Shown here in pieces: positions 55,571 through 64,000 of a stretch of DNA of 64,000 bases; within the stretch, counting starts at the first letter, position 1; every line of letters begins with the position of its first letter. The notes beneath the pieces were generated by a model that did not search any database, was not told where the DNA came from, and worked only from the letters and a program-made list of their open reading frames with translations. Source of the stretch: Nitratiruptor sp. GTDB taxonomy: Bacteria; Campylobacterota; Campylobacteria; Campylobacterales; Nitratiruptoraceae. The DNA lies in assembly GCA_015494535.1 (NCBI GenBank), contig WGBC01000026.1, forward strand, positions 1 to 64,000. The letters are read 5' to 3'. Position numbers and translations under genes: made by a program.

Positions 55571-57824
55571 ATAGCTTGATGATGCGGCTTCGCACATCTT
55601 TAGTGGCTTCTACCATGTTTTTTAGAGATGGAATCACCTCTTCCCATTTTCGTGTTTTCAAACCACAATCCGGATTTATCCATAGCTGCTTTGCTGGCAA
55701 TACCTGCAGACGGTTTTCGATCTCTTTAATAAGCTCCTCTTTGCTTGGCACGCGAGGGCTATGAATATCATACACCCCTGCTCCCACCTCTTTTTGGTAG
55801 TCGTAGTTTTTGAAGGCTTCCAAGAGCCTATTGCCATTTCTAGCAGTTTCGATAGAGATAACTTCCGCATCCATCGCATCTATGGTTGGCATAATGTCGT
55901 TGAAGTCGCTATAACACATGTGGGTATGGATTTGGGTTTGGGGCTTTGCGGGAGCTGTGGCGATTTTGAAGCTCTCCACCGCTACTCTTTCATATTCGGC
56001 TCTATTTTCTTGTCGCAATGGGTAACCCTCTTTGAAAGCAGCTTCGTCCACTTGAATGATCTTGATGCCAGCTTCTTGCAAGTCCGCCACTTCATCGGCG
56101 ATTGCCAAAGCCATCTGTTTGTAGACCTTTTCACGCTCAAGATCATCCCTTACAAATGACCAATTGAGCATCGTTACTGGACCTGTAAGCATCCCTTTGA
56201 CAATTTTGTCAGTACGACTTTGAGCATAGGTAATCCACTCTACCGTCATAGGAGCTGGCCTGCTCACGTCCCCAAAAATAATTGGAGGCTTGACGCACCT
56301 ACTTCCATAGCTTTGTACCCAGCCATTTTCGCTAAATGCCACGCCTTCAAGCATTTGGCCAAAGTATTCCACCATGTCATTGCGCTCAAACTCCCCATGC
56401 ACCAAAATATCCAAGCCCACATCCTCTTGGACTTTGATGCAGTAATCGATAAATTCGCGCATCTTTGCTTTATACTCTGCTTCGCTAATTACTCCATCTT
56501 TGAAATCTTTGCGAACTTTCCTTACCTCTGGCGTTTGAGGGAAACTACCTATTGTAGTGGTTGGTAAGATTGGATAGCTAAGGAGTTCATGCTGAATCCG
56601 TAAGCGCTTGGTAGCCGGCATGGAGCGCTCTTTTTGCTCTTGGGTTAAGTTTTGTAAGCGCTCTTGGACTGCTTCATTGTGGATTTGCAACGATGTTTTT
56701 CTGGTTGCATTTGCCGCTTTGTTGGCTTCATAAAGCCTACTATCTTTGCCTAACTCTTTGCCGCGATAGAGTTTATCAATAATACGAAGCTCATCAAGCT
56801 TCTCATTGGCAAAAGCAAGCCAGCTTTTTATGTTGCTATCAAGCTTTTCTTCATAGCGCAGGGTATAAGGCACATGCAAAAGAGAGCAGCTTGTAGAGAC
56901 TATTACTTGCTCTTTATCGATTGGCAAACTTCGCAGGAATTTTACTTTCTCATCGATATCGCTAATCCAGATATTTCTGCCATCCACAATCCCTGCAATT
57001 AACTTTTTATCGCTTTTTGCAAATCTTTCAATAGCCTCAATATTGTTCTTACCATAGACTAAATCTAGTCCAATGCCGCTAATTGGCATATCAAGAAGAA
57101 TTTCTACAGCCTCTAAAGCGTGTTCAAAATATGTAACCACACATAGCTCCAACCCTGCCACTGCTAACTGATCATAAACTTTAAGAGCCTCTAGCTGCTT
57201 TTGAGTTGGATCTTTGACAAGGGCTGGCTCATCAAACTGCACAACTTTGACGCCATTTTGAGCTAGCTCTTCTAAAATCTGTCGATAGATTGGCAGGATT
57301 TTTTCTATAAGATCTAACGGATCGATACCATCAATCGTTCTAGAAAAACTCAAAAATGTCACAGGGCCGATGAGATTAACTTTTGGTTCAATCCCCAAAG
57401 CTTTAGCCTCTTTATACTCTTGCACTATTTTAGAGGTATTTGGGCTAAATGAACTCTTTTTGTGAAGTTGCGGCACGAAGTAATGGTAGTTGGTATTGAG
57501 CCACTTTGTCATAGGTAAAGCTTTATGCCTCGCATCGCCACGCGCCATAGCGAAATAGCGATCAATTCCACTGAGATCTTTGTATTCATCAGGTTCACAC
57601 CCAAGCAAAACAATCATATCAATCATTTGATCATAGTAGCTAAAATCATTACAGCTAATATATTCGATCCCAGCCTCTTTTTGGTACTGCCAGTGGCGAG
57701 CTCTTAGCTCTTTAGCCACACTCTCTAGCTCTTCAAATCCAATTTCACCTCTCCAATACTTTTCCAAAGCAAATTTAAGCTCTCTTTTTTCACCAATTCG
57801 AGGATATCCTATAACGTAAGGCAT
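55569..57824 (-). CDS. metE: Cobalamin-independent methionine synthase
   Basis: IGYPRIGEKRELKFALEKYWRGEI, TTTIGSFPQTPEVRK, QTQIHTHMCYSDFND, LWINPDCGLKTRKW. Confidence 0.98.
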   Translation of the reverse strand: MPYVIGYPRIGEKRELKFALEKYWRGEIGFEELESVAKELRARHWQYQKEAGIEYISCNDFSYYDQMIDMIVLLGCEPDEYKDLSGIDRYFAMARGDARHKALPMTKWLNTNYHYFVPQLHKKSSFSPNTSKIVQEYKEAKALGIEPKVNLIGPVTFLSFSRTIDGIDPLDLIEKILPIYRQILEELAQNGVKVVQFDEPALVKDPTQKQLEALKVYDQLAVAGLELCVVTYFEHALEAVEILLDMPISGIGLDLVYGKNNIEAIERFAKSDKKLIAGIVDGRNIWISDIDEKVKFLRSLPIDKEQVIVSTSCSLLHVPYTLRYEEKLDSNIKSWLAFANEKLDELRIIDKLYRGKELGKDSRLYEANKAANATRKTSLQIHNEAVQERLQNLTQEQKERSMPATKRLRIQHELLSYPILPTTTIGSFPQTPEVRKVRKDFKDGVISEAEYKAKMREFIDYCIKVQEDVGLDILVHGEFERNDMVEYFGQMLEGVAFSENGWVQSYGSRCVKPPIIFGDVSRPAPMTVEWITYAQSRTDKIVKGMLTGPVTMLNWSFVRDDLEREKVYKQMALAIADEVADLQEAGIKIIQVDEAAFKEGYPLRQENRAEYERVAVESFKIATAPAKPQTQIHTHMCYSDFNDIMPTIDAMDAEVISIETARNGNRLLEAFKNYDYQKEVGAGVYDIHSPRVPSKEELIKEIENRLQVLPAKQLWINPDCGLKTRKWEEVIPSLKNMVEATKDVRSRIIKL

Positions 57825-58178
57825 TGTATCTCCTTGTAAAAATTTTTAATATTTAAAAGCGATCAATAGAAGATGCAAAATGGAGGAGCAATACCAGTTT
57901 TTGTATAGCGACACTTACAAACAGGGGGTTTTTTGATGCGTGAAAGTCGCAGGACTTTATGAGCTAAACAAGCAAAAAACATATTGCAATAGCAAGGTTT
58001 AACCTGAAAAAGAGTTGAGGTCTTGTTTTCTAAAAGCTCATCGGGTGGATCGTCGCTGCTTTCATATTGTATAATATTATATCGATAAAAGCGTACAGAG
58101 GTGATAATTTTTTGCAAAATTACGCCTGCATTTGTAGCAGTCATCGCACGAAGGCTAAAGTAGTTTTTCTTAAAGCCT

Positions 58179-58559
58179 TTAGCCACCAAGAAGCCACCTC
58201 TCCAAAATCTTTTGTGCAGCAATGGAGTCTAGGCGACCATCCTTTTTATGTTTCATAACGCCTTTGGTAGCCTCTTTGGCTTCATGGCTCGTAAAACCTT
58301 CATCCACATAGAAAACCTCTCCATCAAAGTCCAATAGACTCACAAAATGGCGTATTCTTCTACTCATCTCCTCTTTGCTGCTGCCATCTGGGATGCCTAC
58401 AATGAGCTTTTCTATCTGCCATTGGTGCAAAAACTCGCTCACCTCTCGCGCTGCTTGCTCGCGATTTTTCCTAAAAATTGGAGTTTGCGGCAATGCTATC
58501 TTGCCATCCAAGCTTATGGCCACGCCTATGCGCTTTAGCCCCACGTCCAAAGCCGCCAC
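58179..58559 (-). CDS. ruvX: Pre-16S rRNA nuclease YqgF/RuvX
   Basis: [27 protein letters not shown]; start refined to GTG 58559. Confidence 0.9.
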   Translation of the reverse strand: MAALDVGLKRIGVAISLDGKIALPQTPIFRKNREQAAREVSEFLHQWQIEKLIVGIPDGSSKEEMSRRIRHFVSLLDFDGEVFYVDEGFTSHEAKEATKGVMKHKKDGRLDSIAAQKILERWLLGG

Positions 58560-58560
58560 C

Positions 58561-59904
58561 CTACTTGCCAAGGCAAAACTCCCCAAACATCTTATCAAGC
58601 AGCTCGCTGCTTTCCATCGGCCTAGTAATCGATCCAATATAACGCAAAGCTTCGTTTATATGAAAAGCAAAGATCTCCAACTCTCCCATCTGCAGCGGAG
58701 AGAATGCGGCTTCTATCTCTTGCAGAGTATTTTGTACCGCATCAATTTGCCTTTTGGAGATAAGCAAAATCTCCTCTGTATTAGCGTAATTAGCAAGTAT
58801 CTCTTGTAGTCTCTCAATCAAAGCTGAAATGTCTTCTTTGACGCTTAACCTCAAAGCAGGCCACCCTTCTAGCTGCGCCACTGCGCCTCTATCTACTTTA
58901 TTGAGCACGACGATGATATCCTTTTTCTCTCTGTACTCCTCTATCAGCTTCAAAATCTTCTCATCCTCATCATCCAAAGGCTTGCTCGCATCGAACATCG
59001 CGATGACTATATCGCTCTCCTCGATTGCCGCAATGCTGCGTTCAATTCCTATCTTTTCTATCTCATCCTTGGCCTCGCGTATGCCTGCGGTATCTACAAA
59101 GCGTACAAGATGTGAGCCAATTCTAACACTCTCTTCGATGGTGTCTCTAGTGGTTCCTGCAATATCGCTCACAATGGCCCTCTCGTATGAGAGGAGTGCA
59201 TTGAGGAGGCTGCTTTTACCTGTATTTGGCTTGCCGACAATCGCCACTTTGAAGCCATCAATCAATCCTTCTCTTCGCTTACTGGAAGCTACGGTATTAG
59301 CGAGCAATTTTTGAATCTCATGCAGCTGCTCAACCATCTGCTCTTGCAAATCCTGGGGCAGATCCTCTTCTGCATAGTCGATGTTCACTTCCACATAGGC
59401 TAAAATACGAATGAGCTTCTGGCGGATATCTTCGACAAACTCTTTGAGCTCACCTTTGAGCTGGCGTGCCAAAATCTTGGCTGCATCTTCGCTCTTGGCT
59501 TCGATTATTTTGGCTATCGCTTCAGCTTCACTCAAGTCTATTTTGCCATTGATAAATGCTCGTTTGCTAAACTCCCCAGGCTCTGCCAGTCTCGCTCCTG
59601 CTTCGAACACGGCATCAAGCACCATTTTGGCTACCACCACACCACCATGACACTGAAACTCTACGATATCCTCGCCTGTGAAACTATACGGAGCTTGAAA
59701 GTAGATAAGGATGCCTTGATCGATAAGAGTGTTATCAAGAGTATATATAGATCGAAGATGTGCTTTTCTTGGAAAGAGATCTTTTTTGGTAAGCTTTTTG
59801 GCAATGGTAAGTGCCTCTGGACCGCTCACTCTTACAATCGCGATGGAACCAACCCCCAAAGGGGTGGCTATCGCGGCGATGGTATCAGTTTTTTCTAAAC
59901 TCAT
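58561..59904 (-). CDS. mnmE: tRNA modification GTPase MnmE
   Basis: [58 protein letters not shown]-terminal FGEFCLGK (CIGK-type). Confidence 0.98.
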   Translation of the reverse strand: MSLEKTDTIAAIATPLGVGSIAIVRVSGPEALTIAKKLTKKDLFPRKAHLRSIYTLDNTLIDQGILIYFQAPYSFTGEDIVEFQCHGGVVVAKMVLDAVFEAGARLAEPGEFSKRAFINGKIDLSEAEAIAKIIEAKSEDAAKILARQLKGELKEFVEDIRQKLIRILAYVEVNIDYAEEDLPQDLQEQMVEQLHEIQKLLANTVASSKRREGLIDGFKVAIVGKPNTGKSSLLNALLSYERAIVSDIAGTTRDTIEESVRIGSHLVRFVDTAGIREAKDEIEKIGIERSIAAIEESDIVIAMFDASKPLDDEDEKILKLIEEYREKKDIIVVLNKVDRGAVAQLEGWPALRLSVKEDISALIERLQEILANYANTEEILLISKRQIDAVQNTLQEIEAAFSPLQMGELEIFAFHINEALRYIGSITRPMESSELLDKMFGEFCLGK

Positions 59905-60613
59905 TAACGATAATATACTTCTCTTGGTTTCTCTCTCTGATAGCTACATATTTATCTGGAAAAGCTTCTCTTAATTGTCTAAGTGCAATCTGAATAAGTA
60001 CGCCATCAAGAGGTTTAGTTTGGCCTCTACCCTCTTTTTTGATACGCTCAATCAAAGGAGCAAGATAGGCTCTAATCATCTCCTCTTGCGTTTTGAGAAA
60101 CTCAGCGATCTCCAGGCGAATTTGCAAGTTGTATTTTGGGTTGATCCAGTTAAAGAGCATGTATGAGAGAGCTTTATATCGATACCCCTCTTTACCGATG
60201 AGTAGCGCCGCATCCTCGCCACTAAACTCTATTAAAAGCGTATCTTCATTGTATGGCTTCACCTCGACTCTATCGAGTTTGAAGCAGATTTTGTCAAAGA
60301 GGTTTTGTAGAGCAAACTCTACCTCTTGAGCAATTTGTTCTAGATCTTTTTTCTCTTTGTAGAAGTTATCAAAGATTTCATTCTCTTCTCGAGCTATTGT
60401 AGGAAGCGGTTCAGGGATCTCTGGTTTACTCTCTTCTTCTTTTTTGCAATAGACCAAGATGATTGCATTCTTTTTCCCAATGCCAAGAATCCCCTTGGAT
60501 GGGTGCTGCAAAATTTTTGTCTCAAGATCGGCAATGGAACAGTTGAGTTCTTGCGAGGCCTTTTTATAGGCCTCTTCTAAAGTTGGTGCTTCGATTTTAA
60601 TAGGATCTTTCAT
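59885..60613 (-). CDS. Jag/KhpB-family KH-R3H RNA-binding protein
   Basis: IKIEAPTLEEAYKKASQELNCS N-term Jag domain, ALLIGKEGYRYKALSYMLFNWIN KH; upstream of mnmE and downstream of yidC. Confidence 0.85.
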   Translation of the reverse strand: MKDPIKIEAPTLEEAYKKASQELNCSIADLETKILQHPSKGILGIGKKNAIILVYCKKEEESKPEIPEPLPTIAREENEIFDNFYKEKKDLEQIAQEVEFALQNLFDKICFKLDRVEVKPYNEDTLLIEFSGEDAALLIGKEGYRYKALSYMLFNWINPKYNLQIRLEIAEFLKTQEEMIRAYLAPLIERIKKEGRGQTKPLDGVLIQIALRQLREAFPDKYVAIRERNQEKYIIVNEFRKN

Positions 60614-62202
60614 TATTTATCCTTATTTACTGACTTTCGCGCCTCGAAAATTTTGTTGACAATGAGTTGCTGGATGATAGAGAGAATATTGTTCACGAAC
60701 CAATAGAGCGTCAAACCTGCCGGGAATGTGAGGAAGAAAAATGTAAAAACAATCGGCAAATAGGTAAAGATCTTCTTTTGCATCGGATCGGTTATGGTAG
60801 TCGGGGTAATCTTTTGGTGGATGAACATCGTCAATCCCATCAATACCGGCAATACAAAATAGGGATCTTTTTGACTCAAATCGGTTATCCACAAAATCCA
60901 AGGCGCCCCTTTGAGTTCAATTGCATTGAGCAATACTCTATATATAGCAAAAAATATAGGGATTTGCAAAAGCATCGGCAAACACCCACCCATTGGGTTT
61001 GCGCCATGTTTTTTGTAAAGCTGCATCATATGGGCGTTCATCTTTTGCGGATCGCCTTTGTATTTTTGCTGGATCTCTTTGATTTTTGGCGCGAGATCTT
61101 TTAGCTTTTGCATAGAGAGCATGCCTTTAAGCGTCAGAGGGAAGAGGATGATACGAATGATTATAGTCAAAATCACAATCGCCCATCCCCAGTTGCCAAC
61201 AAAGTGGTAGAGCGCCAAAAGCGCTTTGAACATAGGTTTAGCGATGAATGTAAAAAAGCCATACTCAATCACATCGGTCAGTTCTGGATTGATACTTTTC
61301 AAAAGCTCATACTCTTTTGGCCCTGCATACCCTTTTACTTGGAATTCTGGGCTTCCTTCTACAAAGAGTATAGGATTGTTTTCGCTATCTTTTGAAACAA
61401 CGACATTGAGTCCACGCTGTAAATCATAAAAGAAGGTCGTATAATACCTATCAAAAGCTGCAGCTATACGCGCTTTTTGAAAAACTTCACTCCCTAAAGC
61501 ATCCCCATCTTCGATGATAGTGAGCGTACCGTCTTGCTCTTTGATGAGCGCGCCATGCACGGTGTAGCCATCAACTCTAACGCTTGGGCGATATCCAGGA
61601 GAAATAAAATACTTATGGCCATTTTGCAGCTTCACATGCACTTCATAGGCGCCAGTAGGATAGACAGTGATCTCTTTAGTTACCGTCTCATTGGAGAGTT
61701 TTTGCGTCAATGTTATCGTTTGCTTGCTTGATAGTTCTATCTCTTTTGCGCCACTGTAGCTATATGGCACCTTAAAGGACTCCTCGTTCAATGCTACGTC
61801 GCTGAATCGAAGTTCCAGTGGTTTTGGAAGTTTTGACTCATCAAAAAGCGCTATCTGTTTACCCTCTTCGTTTTTATACTTTTTCTCTTCCAAAATAATC
61901 TGCTTGATTCTTCCCAATTTGTCGATATAAAGTTCGAATCTTTTGGATTTGATTTTCACCAATACATCGTTATTTGCGCTGTTCTGTACGCTAGCTGGCG
62001 TCTGGGTCGATGGAGCTTTAGTGCTTTGTGTAGCTTGCTGTGGTTGGGGAGCTTGTAGTTGTTGGGAAGTTTTGACAGAGCTGTTTTGCTCGGCAACTGG
62101 CGGGGTTTTTGGCATAAAAAAATAGTCATATACCATCAAAACTATGAGAGAAATAATTGTAGCTAGAAGAACTCGCTGGTTTGTATTCATCTTCTCAAAC
62201 AT
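60613..62202 (-). CDS. yidC: Membrane protein insertase YidC
   Basis: VLLATIISLIVLMVYDYFFMPK, IIIRIILFPLTLKGMLSMQKLKDLAPKIKEIQQKYKGDPQKMNAHMMQLYKKHGANPMGGCLPMLLQIPIFFAIYRVL. Confidence 0.98.
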   Translation of the reverse strand: MFEKMNTNQRVLLATIISLIVLMVYDYFFMPKTPPVAEQNSSVKTSQQLQAPQPQQATQSTKAPSTQTPASVQNSANNDVLVKIKSKRFELYIDKLGRIKQIILEEKKYKNEEGKQIALFDESKLPKPLELRFSDVALNEESFKVPYSYSGAKEIELSSKQTITLTQKLSNETVTKEITVYPTGAYEVHVKLQNGHKYFISPGYRPSVRVDGYTVHGALIKEQDGTLTIIEDGDALGSEVFQKARIAAAFDRYYTTFFYDLQRGLNVVVSKDSENNPILFVEGSPEFQVKGYAGPKEYELLKSINPELTDVIEYGFFTFIAKPMFKALLALYHFVGNWGWAIVILTIIIRIILFPLTLKGMLSMQKLKDLAPKIKEIQQKYKGDPQKMNAHMMQLYKKHGANPMGGCLPMLLQIPIFFAIYRVLLNAIELKGAPWILWITDLSQKDPYFVLPVLMGLTMFIHQKITPTTITDPMQKKIFTYLPIVFTFFFLTFPAGLTLYWFVNNILSIIQQLIVNKIFEARKSVNKDK

Positions 62203-62205
62203 TGA

Positions 62206-62523
62206 TTAGCCTTTAAAACTTTTTATAAGATAGAAACTGTTTTTATCTTTTGGCACAAGCCAGTAGTGGACATCGATCCTCTTAAAGGATACGTTATGGA
62301 TACGCTTTCTTATCACGGGATAGTCGATCCCTCCAGCAAAAAGCTGATTGCATCGAAGCACCCTTGCAATCGAAAAAATAAAAGCCATGAAAAGATTGTC
62401 TTTTTCAAAGCGCCATTTGGCGTATTCAGAACAGGTTGGATAGTACCTGCAACTGCCATACGATAATAGAGTGAAGACCTTTTGATAAAGCTGCAAAAGG
62501 CCTAATATCGCTTTTCTTACCAT
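62206..62523 (-). CDS. yidD: Membrane protein insertion efficiency factor YidD
   Basis: SCRYYPTCSEYAKWRFE...ARVLRCNQLFAGGIDYP. Confidence 0.95.
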   Translation of the reverse strand: MVRKAILGLLQLYQKVFTLLSYGSCRYYPTCSEYAKWRFEKDNLFMAFIFSIARVLRCNQLFAGGIDYPVIRKRIHNVSFKRIDVHYWLVPKDKNSFYLIKSFKG

Positions 62524-62834
62524 AATTTTGAAACTACCGTTTTAAACCGCTTTTGCAGTATTGCATATGGCGCTTCCAAAATCTTTGGCTTAGCGACGAA
62601 AACGTACCATCCAGCCTGTAATCTCTCTATTACAGGAATAACCAAAGATCTCAAAATTCTCTTTGCCCTATTTCTTTTGACAGCTTTGCCAACTTTTTTG
62701 CTGGCTACGAAGCCAAATCTTTTGTCACTCGATTTGAGATAAAAAAGCACAAAAAACGGCGTATGAATGCTTTTGCCGTTTTTGTAGACTCTATCAAACT
62801 CTTTTTTGGTTTTAAGAGTTTGAAAACCTTTTAT
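62517..62834 (-). CDS. rnpA: RNase P protein component
   Basis: Own translation (I/M)[63 protein letters not shown]; no canonical start, candidate AUA at 62834-62832. Confidence 0.88.
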   Translation of the reverse strand: MKGFQTLKTKKEFDRVYKNGKSIHTPFFVLFYLKSSDKRFGFVASKKVGKAVKRNRAKRILRSLVIPVIERLQAGWYVFVAKPKILEAPYAILQKRFKTVVSKLW

Positions 62835-62965
62835 ACTGCCAATCTTTTTCTGCCTTTTGCACGTCTTGCGTTGATCACTTTTCTTCCGTTTTTGCTCTTC
62901 ATTCTTGCACGAAAGCCGTGTGTTCTTTTTCTACGGGTATTGTGTGGTTGATAAGTTCTTTTCAT
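62831..62965 (-). CDS. rpmH: 50S ribosomal protein L34
   Basis: Own translation [44 protein letters not shown]; missing from the ORF track (below its length cutoff). Confidence 0.98.
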   Translation of the reverse strand: MKRTYQPHNTRRKRTHGFRARMKSKNGRKVINARRAKGRKRLAV

Positions 62966-63076
62966 CTTTAGCTATCCTTTTATTAAAATTTTGGAGCCTT
63001 AGTTTACTAAAATGAAGCTTAAAAGGTGATTAGTTTATGGGGATTGATAAGGAGTATAGGGGGATGGCCAAAGAGA

Positions 63077-64000
63077 TTAGACTCTTTGACCGTTGACAAA
63101 GACAATCACCTGATCGCCCTCGGCATCGAATTTGACACTGTCGCCCTCTTGAACTTTGTCTTCAAGGATAAGTTCTGCCAACCTATCCTCCACTATTTCA
63201 TACAAAGCTCTCTTTAGCGGCCTTGCGCCATAAACAGGATCGAAACCGGCTCTTGCTATGAGTTTTTTGGCGCTTTCGGTCAATTCAAGCTTGATATCGC
63301 GCTCTTTGAGCTTCTCTTGAATTTTTGCAAACATGATATCCACGATTTTTACAATCTCTTGTTCGCCAAGAGGATTGAATATCACAATATCGTCCAAGCG
63401 GTTTAAGAATTCAGGCTTAAAGTATCTCTTAAGCTCATCTTTAACCGCTTTTTCTCTATCTTCTGGATCTCTAAACTCCATAATCTTATCGCTTGCGATG
63501 TTGCTTGTCATGATGATGATGGTGTTGCGAAAATCGACCGTCACGCCCTTGTTGTCTGTAAGGCGTCCATCATCAAGCACTTGCAACAAGATATTAAAGA
63601 CATCTGGATGCGCTTTTTCGATCTCATCAAATAGCACTACGCTATATGGTTTTCTGCGCACCGCTTCAGTGAGCTGTCCACCCTCTTCATATCCCACGTA
63701 TCCTGGAGGCGCTCCCACGAGGCGGCTGACCGCATGTTTTTCCATATATTCGCTCATATCAATTCTTATAAGCGCTTTTTCTGTATCGAACAAGAATCTT
63801 GCCAATGTCTTAGCTGTCTCAGTCTTACCAACCCCAGTAGGACCTAAGAACATAAAGCTACCAATTGGCCTGTTGGTATCTGAAAGGCCTGCTTTATTTC
63901 TCTTAATGGCACGCGCCACTGCTCTAATGGCTTGATCTTGTCCAACTACATACTTTCTTAACTCATCTTCAACGTGCAAGATCTTCTCTTTTTCGCTTTG
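63077..64000 (-). CDS. clpB: ATP-dependent chaperone ClpB, C-terminal part (truncated by window edge)
   Basis: [71 protein letters not shown]; frame is open to 64000. Confidence 0.95.
   Translation of the reverse strand, partial: QSEKEKILHVEDELRKYVVGQDQAIRAVARAIKRNKAGLSDTNRPIGSFMFLGPTGVGKTETAKTLARFLFDTEKALIRIDMSEYMEKHAVSRLVGAPPGYVGYEEGGQLTEAVRRKPYSVVLFDEIEKAHPDVFNILLQVLDDGRLTDNKGVTVDFRNTIIIMTSNIASDKIMEFRDPEDREKAVKDELKRYFKPEFLNRLDDIVIFNPLGEQEIVKIVDIMFAKIQEKLKERDIKLELTESAKKLIARAGFDPVYGARPLKRALYEIVEDRLAELILEDKVQEGDSVKFDAEGDQVIVFVNGQRV

Noticed and set aside
57825-58178. Cobalamin or SAM riboswitch upstream of metE
   Set aside because: I looked for the B12-box and SAM-I core motifs in the minus-strand leader and did not find them; an Rfam scan would be decisive.
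62517-62750. ORF-track rnpA start at 62750 (GTG)
   Set aside because: It would remove the conserved N-terminal [16 protein letters not shown] segment of RnpA; the gene must start upstream.
1-64000. CRISPR array, transposase/IS element, prophage, tRNA or rRNA genes
   Set aside because: No regularly spaced direct repeats, no transposase or phage proteins among ORFs, and no tRNA-like cloverleaf recognised in the short intergenic gaps. The only recombinase is the XerH-like protein, which looks chromosomal rather than an element integrase.

Overview
The 64 kb window is compact, almost entirely coding DNA. The gene content (HspR/CbpA block, XerH-type recombinase, AUA-rich short-spaced operons, RNase P genes, MSHA-like pilus locus) fits a Campylobacterota (epsilonproteobacterial) chromosome, probably Nitratiruptor/Nautilia-like; the taxonomy is inference. 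I found no CRISPR array, transposon, prophage or tRNA. Most genes are housekeeping: htpG, cbpA-hspR, murA, trpC, kdsB, rsmD, argG, rplI, hslVU, era, valS, dut, htpX, pgi, metE, ruvX, mnmE, jag, yidC, yidD, rnpA, rpmH, clpB, rnpB. The points most worth a second look are: (1) a linked set of two RimK-like ATP-grasp ligases (one with a C-terminal helix-hairpin-helix-like tail), a large M14 carboxypeptidase and an M20 peptidase, which looks like an uncharacterised amide/peptide ligation-and-trimming system; (2) a SLC13/ArsB-like transporter split at a T_TTT_TTG_TGA motif where a -1 shift restores the conserved frame; (3) a dif-like inverted repeat just upstream of the xerH-like gene, next to a helically phased array of GTTCA half-sites; (4) rnpA lacking any ATG/GTG/TTG start, with an AUA candidate in an ATAA overlap with rpmH; (5) a GGDEF-EAL gene broken by one in-frame amber codon at the end of a TonB-receptor-like signalling operon; (6) tandem MotB paralogues behind one MotA; (7) an MSHA-like pilus/secretion locus without pilins.
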